From Brevibacterium sp. (GTDB lineage Bacteria > Actinomycetota > Actinomycetes > Actinomycetales > Brevibacteriaceae): 33,484 nucleotides of DNA. The DNA lies in assembly GCF_031179145.1 (NCBI RefSeq), contig NZ_JAPSIB010000010.1:1-33484 (forward strand). Reading direction: 5' to 3'. The position numbers and the translations under genes are program-made. A model generated the notes under the pieces. The model had not been told where the DNA came from. It ran no database searches and saw only the letters and a program-made list of their open reading frames with translations. Below, in pieces: positions 7,701 to 16,960 of this stretch (position 1 is its first letter; each line of letters begins with the position of its first letter).

Positions 7701-8380
7701 GCCGTGTAGACGGCGTTCTCCGCCGGCTGGACGACGACGAATCCCGGTCCGTGGAACGCCAGCTGCACCGACTCTCCTGAACCGCGTCCGAAGAAGGTTC
7801 CCACGCTCACATCGGTCTTGATCTGCGGAGCCAGGGAGGACGACCAGCACACCGCGGACTGCGGATCGACGAAAGTCGGCTGCTGAGAGCAGTCGAGGAC
7901 CATCGGTTCGCCCTTGCAGCAGATGGCTGCGGTGCCGACTCCGCTGAGCTCGAGGTTGAACAGACCGGAGCCGCTGACCATGGCGCCGACACCGCCCTTG
8001 ATGCGTCGGATCTCCCAATTGAGAGCGTCGTCGAAGGCCAGCAGATTCGAGGTGTTGACGGTCAGGGCGTCCTGCGGGCCCTCCATCGCCATCATGAAGA
8101 TGTTCGAGGCCTCGCGGGCGAAGAAGACTTCACCGTGGCCTTCGACGCGCATGACGTTCCCGCCTTCACCCGTCGCAGCCTTCTTCATGAACTGTCCGAC
8201 GGACTTCGAACCCTGATGGGTGAAGCGGATATCGCCCTGGTAGGCGACCATCGCACCCTTAGTGGCGATCATCGGCGCGTTGGGGGTGATCACCGTCCGC
8301 AGCATCTTCTTCGACTGGAGCGTCCAGCGATCCTGATTCTGCACTTCTGCATTGCGCTGCGAAAAGAGGTCACTTCTCAT
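7688..8380 (-). CDS. AIM24-family protein
   Basis: A 230-residue protein of the AIM24 family (PF01987; Gly-rich double beta-sheet fold). Typical stretches include TKGAMVAYQGDI, GEGGNVMRVEGHGEVFFA and a late GTFFGRGSGESVQLAFHGPGFVVVQP. Biochemical function in bacteria is not established; the mitochondrial namesake supports inner-membrane organisation. No signal peptide or membrane segment is seen, so it is probably cytosolic. ATG 8380 follows AAAGG at 8-base spacing on the minus strand. It lies downstream of valS but a strong terminator stands between them. The 3' end lies in a repeat array. Confidence 0.85.
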   Translation of the reverse strand: MRSDLFSQRNAEVQNQDRWTLQSKKMLRTVITPNAPMIATKGAMVAYQGDIRFTHQGSKSVGQFMKKAATGEGGNVMRVEGHGEVFFAREASNIFMMAMEGPQDALTVNTSNLLAFDDALNWEIRRIKGGVGAMVSGSGLFNLELSGVGTAAICCKGEPMVLDCSQQPTFVDPQSAVCWSSSLAPQIKTDVSVGTFFGRGSGESVQLAFHGPGFVVVQPAENAVYTATTS

Positions 8381-8554
8381 GTCTCAAGCCTTTCTGACCA
8401 AGGAGAAGCCGTCTGCCTCTTCCTCACCGAAACCATGTAACCACGATTCGCGTCCCGAACAGCGCTCATTCCTGTGCTGATCCTGAAACGTGGGCGGTCT
8501 GGGTCGGCTGCGTTCTGGTTCGGGGTTGCTGCGCCGCTCGGTTTCTCGGCAGCG

Positions 8555-8584
8555 AAGCGGGCCCGGGAAATCCCGGGCCCGCTT
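8555..8584 (-). terminator. Terminator downstream of valS
   Basis: A perfect 13-bp GC-rich stem (8555-8567 with 8572-8584) with a 4-base loop. It lies about 70 bases past the valS stop codon and before the AIM24 gene, so it should end the valS transcript. Confidence 0.85.
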
Positions 8585-8609
8585 CTTCAGCTGGTCCCTG
8601 GACAGTCAG

Positions 8610-8656
8610 TGTCGGCAACCGTCAGCCCATGGACCACGACTGTCCGCAACCGTCAG
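8610..8656. repeat. Direct 16-bp repeat at the valS stop codon
   Basis: Copies at 8610-8625 and 8641-8656 differ by one base and lie 31 bases apart. The second covers the valS TGA stop (8653-8655, minus strand). It resembles the stop-straddling repeats elsewhere in the window but with a longer period. Confidence 0.7.
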
Positions 8657-11292
8657 TCGGCGAATTCGATTCCGGAGATCGAGATCTCCTCACCGGCCTC
8701 CTCTGTGACGAGATGCTGCACCCGGCCGGCGGCGACCAGATCACCCTGGGCGGATTCGAGCGCGGAGATGATCCGGGCCGGCGCCTGCACGGTGACGGTG
8801 CGAACCGGAGTCTTCTGCGAGACCTTGGCCTCGGACTTGGCACGACGGATCTCGGACAGGACCGCGGCCACGTCGGAGAGCAGTTCTGTCGACACCGCGG
8901 TGTCGGGATTGACGATCTGCTCGCGGCCGGGCCACTGGCTGCGATGGACCGAACCGGTCCGCCACCACGACCACACCTCTTCGGTGACGAAGGGCATGAA
9001 CGGAGCGAACAGCCGCAGCAGCACGTCGAGGGCCGTGGCCAGGGTGACGTGTGCCGAGATCCGGTCGGCTTCGCCGGCACCGCCGTAGGAACGGTCCTTG
9101 ACCAGTTCCACGTAGTCGTCGGTGAATTCCCAGAAGAAGCTCTCGACCTCGCGGAGGGCGTGGGCGTAGTCGTAGGCGGCCATGTGCTCCGACGCGCTGT
9201 CGACCACCTCGGCGAGCTTGACGAGAAGCGCCTTGTCGAGAGCATGGTGGACGGAACCGACATGGCCGATGAGACCGGCGTGGACGCCCTGGGCGAGGGC
9301 GAACTTCGAGGCGTTGAGCAGCTTCATCGCCAAGCGGCGGCCGATCTGCATCTGCGTGACGTCATAGGCGGTGTCGGCGCCGAGCTTGGCGCTGGCCGCC
9401 CAGTAGCGCACGGCGTCGGGGCCGAAGCCGGGCTTCGCCTCGGAGAGGATGTCCGAGGGGACGACGACGTTGCCCTTCGACTTCGACATCTTCTTCCGGT
9501 CCGGGTCGAGGATCCACCCGGACAGGCCCGCGTGCTTCCACGGTGCGGCGTCATTGAGCGAGTTCGCGCGCACAACCGTGGAGAACAGCCACGTGCGGAT
9601 GATGTCATGGCCCTGGGGACGCAGGTCGAAGGGGAAGACTTTGGAGAAGAACTCCTCGTCACGGCTCCATCCACCCAGCAGCTGCGGGGTCAGCGACGAG
9701 GTCGCCCAGGTGTCGAGCACATCGGGATCGGCGGTGAACCCGCCGGCAACGTCACGCTGGTCGGCGCTGTAGCCGGCCGGCACCTCGGCGACGGGGTCGA
9801 CGGGCAGCGATTCCGGCACGATCGGGTTCTCGTAGTCCGGCCGGCCCTCGGAGTCGAGTCGGTACCACAGGGGGATCGGCACACCGAAGTAGCGCTGCCG
9901 GGAGACGAGCCAGTCGCCGTTGAGGTTCTCGACCCAGTTCTCATAGCGCGAGCGCATGAACGTCGGGTGCCATTCGATCTCGCGACCACGGGCGATGAGG
10001 GCATCGCGCAGCTCGGCCGAACGACCGCCGTTGCGGATGTACCACTGCCGGGAGGTGACGACCTCGAGGGGCTTGTCGCCCTTCTCGTAGAAGGGCACGG
10101 GGTGGGTGACCGCTTCGATATCGCCGACCAGATCGCCGGACGCGGCGAGCATCTCGGCGATGTCCTTGCGCGCGGTGAACGTCGTCTTCCCGGCCAGCTG
10201 CTCGTAATTGGCGACCGCATCGGACTTCGGTGAGCCCGCGATCCAGTCGGGGACCTCGAGGCTGAGCCGGCCCGCCCGGTTGACGACGGCCCGGGTCGGC
10301 AGGTCGAGCTCGCGCCACCACGTGACGTCGGTGAGGTCGCCGAAGGTGCAGACCATGGCGATGCCGGTGCCCTTGTCAGCCTTGGCGAGTTCGTGTGCCT
10401 TGACCTCGACCGCGACCCCGAACAGCGGGGACACGACCGTGGTGCCGAAGTACGGCTGGTAGCGCTCGTCGTCGGGGTGGGCGACCAGCGCCACGACGGC
10501 CGGGATCAGCTCTGGCCGCGAGGTGACGATGATGATCGGCTCCGCGGAGGTGTCAGCGAGACCGTCACTGCCCTGCGGGTGGAACTTCACCTTGTGATAG
10601 GCGCCCTCCTTCTCCCGGTCCTCGAGCTCGGCCTGGGCCACAGCCGTGCCGAACGTCACGTCCCACATCGTCGGAGCGTCCTGAGAGTAGGCATGCCCGC
10701 CGGCGAGGTCGGTGAGGAACGCCCGCTGGCTCACGGCCCGGGACGTGTCGTCGATGGTCCGGTAGGTGTAGGACCAGTCGACGGAGAGTCCGGTCGAGCG
10801 GAACAGGTCCTCGAAGATCTGCTCGTCCTCGGCAGAGAGCCGCTCGCAGAGTTCGATGAAGTTCTGGCGGGAGACCTTGACGAAGTCGCGGGAGTTCTTC
10901 GCGGGCTTCGCCGGGGGTTCGAATTCGGGGTCGTAGGCCTGCGAAGGATCACAGGTCACGCCGTAGTAGTTCTGCACCCGGCGTTCGGTGGGCAGACCGT
11001 TGTCGTCCCAGCCGAGTGGGTAGAACACATTCTTCCCGAGCATCCGCTGGTACCGGGCGATGATGTCGGTCTGGGTGTAGGAGAAGACGTGACCGACATG
11101 CAGCGACCCCGAGGCGGTGGGCGGGGGTGTGTCGATCGAATAGACCTGCTCACGATCGGTGTCGACGTCGAAGGCGTAGACCCCGGACTCGGACCAGGCG
11201 GCGTCCCATTTGTCGCGCAGTCCTTCCAGAGCCGGCTTGTCCGGCAGGTTCACTGACTCGTGCGGCGAGTCCGAATAAGCAGGTGAGTTCAT
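8653..11292 (-). CDS. valS: Valyl-tRNA synthetase, archaeal-like (type 2) form
   Basis: An 879-residue class I synthetase charging tRNA-Val. The ATP-binding HIGH motif appears as HVGH at 65-68 and KMSKS is intact at 601-605. The stretch GWDDNGLPTERRVQNYYG is typical of the type 2 ValRS found in archaea, Rickettsia and some actinobacteria, not of the common bacterial form. The editing domain and anticodon-binding C-terminal helices are present by length. ATG 11292 gives a sensible N-terminus (MNSPAYSDSPHESVNLPDKP); the frame stays open upstream without homology-like content. The ribosome binding site is weak (GAGAAG). It is divergent from the acyltransferase gene, and its 75-base leader is too short for a T-box. 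Confidence 0.94.
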   Translation of the reverse strand: MNSPAYSDSPHESVNLPDKPALEGLRDKWDAAWSESGVYAFDVDTDREQVYSIDTPPPTASGSLHVGHVFSYTQTDIIARYQRMLGKNVFYPLGWDDNGLPTERRVQNYYGVTCDPSQAYDPEFEPPAKPAKNSRDFVKVSRQNFIELCERLSAEDEQIFEDLFRSTGLSVDWSYTYRTIDDTSRAVSQRAFLTDLAGGHAYSQDAPTMWDVTFGTAVAQAELEDREKEGAYHKVKFHPQGSDGLADTSAEPIIIVTSRPELIPAVVALVAHPDDERYQPYFGTTVVSPLFGVAVEVKAHELAKADKGTGIAMVCTFGDLTDVTWWRELDLPTRAVVNRAGRLSLEVPDWIAGSPKSDAVANYEQLAGKTTFTARKDIAEMLAASGDLVGDIEAVTHPVPFYEKGDKPLEVVTSRQWYIRNGGRSAELRDALIARGREIEWHPTFMRSRYENWVENLNGDWLVSRQRYFGVPIPLWYRLDSEGRPDYENPIVPESLPVDPVAEVPAGYSADQRDVAGGFTADPDVLDTWATSSLTPQLLGGWSRDEEFFSKVFPFDLRPQGHDIIRTWLFSTVVRANSLNDAAPWKHAGLSGWILDPDRKKMSKSKGNVVVPSDILSEAKPGFGPDAVRYWAASAKLGADTAYDVTQMQIGRRLAMKLLNASKFALAQGVHAGLIGHVGSVHHALDKALLVKLAEVVDSASEHMAAYDYAHALREVESFFWEFTDDYVELVKDRSYGGAGEADRISAHVTLATALDVLLRLFAPFMPFVTEEVWSWWRTGSVHRSQWPGREQIVNPDTAVSTELLSDVAAVLSEIRRAKSEAKVSQKTPVRTVTVQAPARIISALESAQGDLVAAGRVQHLVTEEAGEEISISGIEFAD

Positions 11293-11330
11293 AACTGTTG
11301 ATCTTCTCACCCCGCCTGCCTGTGGCCAAA

Positions 11331-11342
11331 CCGTGACCACGG
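11331..11342. promoter_or_regulatory. Inverted repeat between valS and the acyltransferase gene
   Basis: CCGTG-AC-CACGG is a perfect short inverted repeat in the middle of the 75-bp divergent region. It could be a shared operator, but it is short and may be chance. Confidence 0.25.
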
Positions 11343-11355
11343 GGTGCTTGCATGA

Positions 11356-11361
11356 GAAAAT
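11356..11361 (+). promoter_or_regulatory. Possible extended -10 of the acyltransferase gene, leaderless start
   Basis: GAAAAT is preceded by TGA (extended -10) and ends 6 bases before ATG 11368. That would put the transcript start on the start codon, and no ribosome binding site is present. Confidence 0.35.
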
Positions 11362-11367
11362 CGGACC

Positions 11368-12489
11368 ATGTCGCCACTGGACAGGATCCGATCGGACAAC
11401 TTGCCGCCCACCTCGACCGCATGGATGAATCCGGCCCGGTCCTTCGCGATCATCGCCGTCGTCGCCATCCATTCCCTCGGCACCGTCGTCGAACAGAACT
11501 TCGCCTCGATGGGCCCTGACTGGTGGCTCGCGAACATCGTCGATTCCGCCTGCCGATGGTCGGTGCCGGTCTTCATCATGATCTCCGGGGCGCTGGCGAT
11601 GGACCCCGAACGGGGCAACGTCCCGCGCAAGTTCCTCAGCAAGCGCGTCTGGCGCATCGGCATTCCGCTCGTGTTCTGGACGATCGTCTACGTCACCTTC
11701 CGCCGGTACTACCTGCTGCCCGCCGACAGCGACTGGGATCCGTTCGCCGCGATCCTCACCGGCTCTCCCTTCGTCCAGCTCTACTTTCTCTACGTGCTTG
11801 CCGGGCTGACCCTGCTGACCCCGTTCTTCCGACTGCTCAGCATTCACGGGTCCCGACGGCTGCAGTGGGGGACCGGGCTGATCTTCCTCGGCATCGGCAT
11901 GCTCGATCAGTGGGTGAGCATGGTCGCCGAGGTGGGGGAGGCCAACATCGCCACCCGGTTCCTGCCCATGGCCGGCTTCTACATCCTCGGCTGGGTCCTG
12001 CGCGACGTCGTCATCACCGCCCGGGTCGCCGCCCTGGCCTGGGTCGTGTTCCTGGGCTCCATCGCGATCACCGCCCTGTGGGCCGGGTTCGGCCCGGGGG
12101 AGAAGCCGTGGATGTTCCCGTACGAGTACCTCTCACCCGGGGTGGTCGTGATGTCGCTGTCGGCCTACCTGCTCCTCCACCACCACATGCGCCACGGCTT
12201 CACCGTTCTCCATGTGCTCTACCCGTTCTCGTTCGGCGTGTTCCTCCTCCACCCGCTCGTCCTCTACCCGCTGCGCAACCTCATCGGTCTTCCCGAGACG
12301 CTGCCCGCGGTCGTGTTCCACGCGCTCGTCATGCCACTCGTCTACACCCTCATCTGCGCCGCAGTCACCTGGCTGGCGGTGAAGATCCCCGGCGTGCGGG
12401 CGGTGTTCGGCGAAGGCGGCCCGCGCAACCCGCACACCCGCGGCGAACCACGCCCAGGACGCGACTCGGATCCGCAGCCCACAGGTTGA
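11368..12489 (+). CDS. Membrane acyltransferase, acyltransferase-3 family
   Basis: A 373-residue integral membrane protein with about ten hydrophobic segments, of the acyltransferase-3 family (PF01757) that includes WecH-type O-acetyltransferases. An early AIHSLG histidine in the first membrane helix and the VPVFIMISGAL motif are the usual markers. Such enzymes move acetyl or other acyl groups onto cell-surface sugars or lipids; the acceptor is not predictable here. The C-terminal ~30 residues are charged and probably disordered. ATG 11368 has no ribosome binding site and may be leaderless. It stands alone, divergent from valS. Confidence 0.85.
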   Translation: MSPLDRIRSDNLPPTSTAWMNPARSFAIIAVVAIHSLGTVVEQNFASMGPDWWLANIVDSACRWSVPVFIMISGALAMDPERGNVPRKFLSKRVWRIGIPLVFWTIVYVTFRRYYLLPADSDWDPFAAILTGSPFVQLYFLYVLAGLTLLTPFFRLLSIHGSRRLQWGTGLIFLGIGMLDQWVSMVAEVGEANIATRFLPMAGFYILGWVLRDVVITARVAALAWVVFLGSIAITALWAGFGPGEKPWMFPYEYLSPGVVVMSLSAYLLLHHHMRHGFTVLHVLYPFSFGVFLLHPLVLYPLRNLIGLPETLPAVVFHALVMPLVYTLICAAVTWLAVKIPGVRAVFGEGGPRNPHTRGEPRPGRDSDPQPTG

Positions 12490-12520
12490 AACAGCCTCGG
12501 CTGTGATCATCGCGGTTCCG

Positions 12521-12526
12521 TACACT
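12521..12526 (+). promoter_or_regulatory. -10 box (TACACT) of the SDR gene
   Basis: TACACT fits TANNNT and ends 7 bases before ATG 12534, the geometry of a leaderless transcript. It also suits ATG 12570 with a 36-base leader. No strong -35 is visible. Confidence 0.5.
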
Positions 12527-12569
12527 GAGCACGATGACCAGCATCGATCCGAAACGAACGGGGAAGACG

Positions 12570-13322
12570 ATGGAAACTCTCAGAGCAGTTGTGACAGGAG
12601 CCAGCTCGGGCATCGGCGCCGCCACCGTGCGCCGTCTGCGTGACCTCGGCTGGGACGTCGTGGCCGTTGCCCGACGCGAGGACAAACTCAAGGCTCTCGC
12701 CGAGGAGACCGGGGCGAGTTACTTCGTCGCCGATCTCACCGATGACGCCGCCGTGGAGGCGCTGACCGCCGAGGTGCTCGGCTCCGGACCGGTGCATTCG
12801 CTCGTCGCCAACGCCGGTGCGGCCTTCGGCACCGATTCCGTCGCCGAGGCGTCGGTCGAGGGCTGGCGGCAGATGTACGACATCAACGTCCTCGGAGTGC
12901 TGCGGGTGGTCAAGGCGTTCCTGCCGGCCCTGATCGAATCCGGTCGCGGCGACATCGTCGTCATGTCCTCGACCGCCGGGCACCAGGCCTACGAAGGCGG
13001 CGGCGGATACGTCGCGGCCAAGCACGGCGCCCACTCGATCGCGGCGACGCTGCGCCTCGAACTGTGCGGAGAGCCCGTCCGGGTCATCGAGATCGCACCC
13101 GGAATGGTCGCCACCGAGGAATTCACCCGGAAGCGGGTCGGCAGCCAGGAGCTTGCCGACAAGGTTTACGAAGGAGTGGAGAACCCGCTCACCGCCGATG
13201 ACGTGGCCGACGCCGTCGTCTACACTCTGACCCGACCCCACCACTTCAACGTCGACTTCATGGTCCTGCGGCCCATCGCCCAGGCCGCTCAGCACAAGGT
13301 CGCCCGGCACCAGGGGCTGTGA
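12570..13322 (+). CDS. Short-chain dehydrogenase/reductase (SDR family)
   Basis: A 250-residue NAD(P)-dependent oxidoreductase of the classical SDR type. The cofactor motif TGASSGIG is at residues 9-16, NAG follows in VANAGAAF, and the catalytic set Ser134, Tyr147 and Lys151 (YVAAK) has standard spacing. The sequence resembles the YdfG-like serine/3-hydroxy acid dehydrogenase group, but the substrate is not certain. Start choice: ATG 12570 (METLRAVVTGAS) follows GGGGAAG and gives a normal SDR N-terminus; ATG 12534 would add 12 residues and fits a leaderless transcript. It is a single gene between the acyltransferase and the ileS T-box. Confidence 0.88.
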   Translation: METLRAVVTGASSGIGAATVRRLRDLGWDVVAVARREDKLKALAEETGASYFVADLTDDAAVEALTAEVLGSGPVHSLVANAGAAFGTDSVAEASVEGWRQMYDINVLGVLRVVKAFLPALIESGRGDIVVMSSTAGHQAYEGGGGYVAAKHGAHSIAATLRLELCGEPVRVIEIAPGMVATEEFTRKRVGSQELADKVYEGVENPLTADDVADAVVYTLTRPHHFNVDFMVLRPIAQAAQHKVARHQGL

Positions 13323-13399
13323 GCGGCCCGTTCCGGCGAACCGACGTCGAGGGCACACTGCTGCTCCGAGGGTTTGCCTGGGACTGCACCCTTGACGCA

Positions 13400-13429
13400 T
13401 TGGTGCACGCTTCGCGAAGGCGATAGAAT
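13400..13429 (+). promoter_or_regulatory. Promoter of the T-box-ileS operon
   Basis: TAGAAT at 13424-13429 is a near-consensus -10. TTGGTG at 13400-13405 is a plausible -35 with an 18-base spacer. The transcript should start near 13436, just before Stem I of the T-box. Confidence 0.65.
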
Positions 13430-13435
13430 TGTCCG

Positions 13436-13684
13436 TGCATCGATCCGGCCATCACCGGGGAGCATCCGGAAGAACAGTGCCAGACCCCCTCACCCCCCGC
13501 CTCGGCGGAGGAACGGGGCGCTGGCACCCAGTAGAACCGGACGGGTGGACCCGTCATCGTCCGTCAATGAGCGATCCGCTCCGTACACCACCGCACCCCG
13601 GTGATGCTCAAGCGGATAAGCGAGGTGGTACCGCGGCAGATGTCGTCCTCGCGACAGTGACCGCAGTGAACCCGAAGGACGCTC
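13436..13684 (+). ncRNA. T-box riboswitch controlling ileS translation
   Basis: The leader senses uncharged tRNA-Ile. A short Stem I is closed by 13444-13448 with 13466-13470 and holds the isoleucine specifier ATC at 13451-13453. A long Stem II region follows (outer helix 13477-13483 with 13521-13527), then smaller hairpins at about 13541-13554 and 13569-13581. The T-box proper is TGGTACC at 13626-13632. It sits as the 7-base bulge of an antisequestrator: helix 13620-13625 with 13647-13652, and helix 13633-13637 with 13642-13646. The TGGT would pair with ACCA of tRNA-Ile. The alternative helix 13644-13649 with 13676-13681 covers the GAAGGA ribosome site of ileS. No terminator T run is present, so control is translational, as known for actinobacterial ileS leaders. 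Confidence 0.92.
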
Positions 13685-16600
13685 ATGACGCAACCGATGT
13701 ACCCCAAGGTCTCGACCTCGGCCTTTGGCCTCAGCGCCTCGCCCAACTTCCCGGCGATCGAGGAGGCCGTGCTCGAATTCTGGAAGCAGGACAACACCTT
13801 CCAGGCCTCCATCGAGCAGCGTGACGTGGGCGAGAACGGGGCCAACGAGTTCGTCTTCTACGACGGGCCTCCATTCGCCAACGGGCTGCCCCACTACGGT
13901 CACCTCCTCACCGGCTACGTCAAGGACGTCGTCCCGCGCTTCCAGACGATGCGGGGGAAGAAGGTTGACCGCCGCTTCGGCTGGGACACCCACGGACTGC
14001 CCGCCGAACTCGAGGCCGAACGTCAGCTGGGCATCGTCGACAAGGCCGAGATCGGCCGCATGGGCCTGGCCACCTTCAACGATGCCTGCCGCTCCTCCGT
14101 GCTCAAGTACACGAAGGAATGGGAGGAGTACGTCACCCGCCAGGGCCGCTGGGTCGACTTCGACAACGACTACAAGACGCTCAACGTCGATTACATGGAA
14201 AGCGTCATCTGGGCGTTCAAGCAGCTGTGGGACAAGGGCCTCGTCTACGAGGGCTACCGCGTCCTGCCCTACTGCTGGAAGGACCAGACCCCGCTGTCCA
14301 GCCACGAGCTGCGCATGGACGACGACGTCTACAAGTCGCGCCAGGACCCGGCCGTGACCATCGGCTACAAGCTCAAGGACTCCGACGAATGGGTCCTGAT
14401 CTGGACCACGACCCCCTGGACGGTCCCCTCCAATCAGGCGGTGGCCGTCAACCCGGACATCACCCTGGCCGCCGTCGTCCCCGGCGCCGACGGCTCCCCG
14501 GAGCTGCAGGGCAAGACCCTGATCCTCGCCGAGGCGCGCCTGGCCGCCTACGCCCGTGAGCTGGGGGAGAACCCCGAGGTGCTGCGCACGTTCCCGTCCT
14601 CCGAGCTGCTCGGCCGCGCCTACGAACCGCCGTTCCCCTACTACGAGGGCCGGCAGGAGGAATTCGGCGAGCGGATGCACACCATCCTCGAGGCCGGCTT
14701 CGTCACCACCGAGGACGGCACCGGAATCGTCCACCAGTCACCGGCGTTCGGTGAGGAGGACAAGGAGCTCACCGACGCCTACGGCATCGAGGCGGCTCGC
14801 CCCGTCGACGACGCCGGCTGCTTCGATTCGACCGTGCCGGACTATGAAGGCCAGCAGGTCTTCGACGCCAACAAGGCGATCATCAAGGACCTGCGCAACC
14901 ACACCGGCCCACTGGCCGGACGCAACGCCGTGCTCGTGCGCCACGAATCCTACGAGCACTCCTATCCGCACTGCTGGCGCTGCCGCAATCCGCTGATCTA
15001 CCGGGCCGTGTCCTCGTGGTTCGTGCGGGTGACCGAGTTCAAGGACCGGATGGTCGAGCTCAACGAGCAGATCAACTGGGTGCCCGAGAACGTCAAGCAC
15101 GGGCAATTCGGCAAGTGGCTCGAGAACGCCCGTGACTGGTCGATCTCGCGCAACCGGTTCTGGGGATCCCCGATCCCGGTGTGGGTCTCCGACGATCCCT
15201 CGTACCCGCGCACCGACGTCTACGGCTCACTGGCCGAGATCGAGGCCGACTTCGGCCGCCTCCCCGTCAACGACAAGGGCGAGGTCGACCTCCACCGCCC
15301 CTGGGTCGACGATCTCGTCCGCCCCAACCCGGACGATCCGACGGGTCGGTCGATGATGCGCCGGATCCCAGAGATCTTCGACGTCTGGTTCGACTCGGGA
15401 TCGATGAGCTACGCCCAGGTCCACTACCCGTTCGAGAACTCCGAATGGTTCGACAATCACTTCCCCGCGGACTTCATCGTCGAGTATGTGGGTCAGACCC
15501 GTGGGTGGTTCTACCTTCTGCACGTGCTGTCGACAGCGATCTTCGACCGTCCCGCCTTCACGAACTGCATCTCGCACGGCATCGTCCTCGGCTCCGACGG
15601 GCAGAAGATGTCGAAGTCGCTGCGCAACTACCCCGACGTCAACGAGGTGTTCCACCGCGACGGCTCCGACGCGATGCGGTGGTTCCTCATGGCCTCGTCG
15701 ATCCTGCGCGGAGGCAACCTGGTCGTGACCGAACAGGGCATCCGCGACGGCGTCCGCCAGGTCGTGCTGCCCCTGTGGAACACCTGGCAGTTCTTCGCCA
15801 CCTACGCGAACGCGGCCGACAGCGCTGCCGGTGGCGACGGACTTCGGAGCGGCTACCAGGCGCAGCCGCGCTACGACTCGACCCAGGTGCTCGATCGGTA
15901 CCTGCTGGCCAAGACGCATGACCTCATTGCGGACTTCGCCGAGGCGATGGAGGGCCTCGACATCTGGGCCGCATGTGAGCTCGTCCGCAGTCACCTCGAC
16001 ATGCTCACCAACTGGTACGTCCGCCGCTCCCGCCGGCGGTTCTGGGACGGAACGCCTGAGACGCATGAGTCCTTCGACGTCTTCCACACCTGCCTCGAGG
16101 CGTTCTGCCGAGTGGCGGCACCACTGCTGCCATTCACGACGGAGGAGATCTACCGAGGTCTGACCGGTGAGCGGTCGGTGCATCTGGCCGACTACCCCGA
16201 CGCCGACCTGTTCCCGGCCGACGAGGCGCTCGTCGAGGCGATGGACCTGACCCGCGACATCTGCTCCACCGCGTCCTCCGTCCGCAAGGCCAACCGCCTG
16301 CGGGTGCGGCTGCCGCTGAACACGCTCATCGTCGCCGGCGACACCCCTCTCGGCTCCGAGTTCACCGCGATCATCGCCGACGAGCTCAACGTCCGCGAGG
16401 TCGAGGTCCTCGACGCCGCCGAGGCGGAAGCCGCAGGGTTCTCACTGTCGCAGAACCTCGTGGTCAATGCCCGCGTCGCCGGGCCCCGGCTGGGCAAGCA
16501 GGTGCAGCAGGTGATCAAGGCAGCGAAGGCAGGGGACTGGTCGGTCTCCGCGGACGGCACCGTGACCAGCGGTGGCATCGAGCTCGTCGACGGCGAGTAC

Positions 16601-16960
16601 ACGCTCGAGTCGGTCGCCGAATCCGGCACCGAGGGCATGGAGCTCGCGCCCCTCGACACGGGCTTCCTCGCCCTGGACACGCGGGTCACCCCCGAACTGG
16701 AGGCCGAAGGCGTCGCCCGTGACACGGTCCGCGCGATCCAGGGCATCCGCAAGCAGCTCGACCTCCACATCTCCGACCGCATCACGGTCGTCATCGAGGC
16801 GGACCCGACGGTCACCTCGGCGCTGGAGGATCACCGAGAGCTCATCGCGGGGGAGACGCTGACCACAGCGCTCGAATTCGCCGCACTCGAGGGCGCCGAG
16901 GGCGCCTTCGCGCCCGAAGAGCTTCCCCGCGGCACACGGATCGCGGTGAGCCGGGCATGA
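13685..16960 (+). CDS. ileS: Isoleucyl-tRNA synthetase, type 2
   Basis: A 1091-residue class I synthetase charging tRNA-Ile. HIGH appears as HYGH at residues 70-73, followed by [13 protein letters not shown] is at 641-645. Length and the GWDTHGLP form match the type 2, eukaryote-like IleRS that tends to resist mupirocin. The CP1 editing region and a long C-terminal anticodon-binding part are present. ATG 13685 follows GAAGGA (13674-13679) at 5 bases, and that site is the one the T-box can hide. Its stop codon overlaps the folC start (ATGA), so the T-box probably influences folC through translational coupling. Confidence 0.97.
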   Translation: MTQPMYPKVSTSAFGLSASPNFPAIEEAVLEFWKQDNTFQASIEQRDVGENGANEFVFYDGPPFANGLPHYGHLLTGYVKDVVPRFQTMRGKKVDRRFGWDTHGLPAELEAERQLGIVDKAEIGRMGLATFNDACRSSVLKYTKEWEEYVTRQGRWVDFDNDYKTLNVDYMESVIWAFKQLWDKGLVYEGYRVLPYCWKDQTPLSSHELRMDDDVYKSRQDPAVTIGYKLKDSDEWVLIWTTTPWTVPSNQAVAVNPDITLAAVVPGADGSPELQGKTLILAEARLAAYARELGENPEVLRTFPSSELLGRAYEPPFPYYEGRQEEFGERMHTILEAGFVTTEDGTGIVHQSPAFGEEDKELTDAYGIEAARPVDDAGCFDSTVPDYEGQQVFDANKAIIKDLRNHTGPLAGRNAVLVRHESYEHSYPHCWRCRNPLIYRAVSSWFVRVTEFKDRMVELNEQINWVPENVKHGQFGKWLENARDWSISRNRFWGSPIPVWVSDDPSYPRTDVYGSLAEIEADFGRLPVNDKGEVDLHRPWVDDLVRPNPDDPTGRSMMRRIPEIFDVWFDSGSMSYAQVHYPFENSEWFDNHFPADFIVEYVGQTRGWFYLLHVLSTAIFDRPAFTNCISHGIVLGSDGQKMSKSLRNYPDVNEVFHRDGSDAMRWFLMASSILRGGNLVVTEQGIRDGVRQVVLPLWNTWQFFATYANAADSAAGGDGLRSGYQAQPRYDSTQVLDRYLLAKTHDLIADFAEAMEGLDIWAACELVRSHLDMLTNWYVRRSRRRFWDGTPETHESFDVFHTCLEAFCRVAAPLLPFTTEEIYRGLTGERSVHLADYPDADLFPADEALVEAMDLTRDICSTASSVRKANRLRVRLPLNTLIVAGDTPLGSEFTAIIADELNVREVEVLDAAEAEAAGFSLSQNLVVNARVAGPRLGKQVQQVIKAAKAGDWSVSADGTVTSGGIELVDGEYTLESVAESGTEGMELAPLDTGFLALDTRVTPELEAEGVARDTVRAIQGIRKQLDLHISDRITVVIEADPTVTSALEDHRELIAGETLTTALEFAALEGAEGAFAPEELPRGTRIAVSRA

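Noticed and set aside
8629..10233. A 534-codon open frame antisense to the 3' half of valS
   Set aside because: valS is intact on the other strand with HVGH and KMSKS. The antisense product has no recognisable domain.
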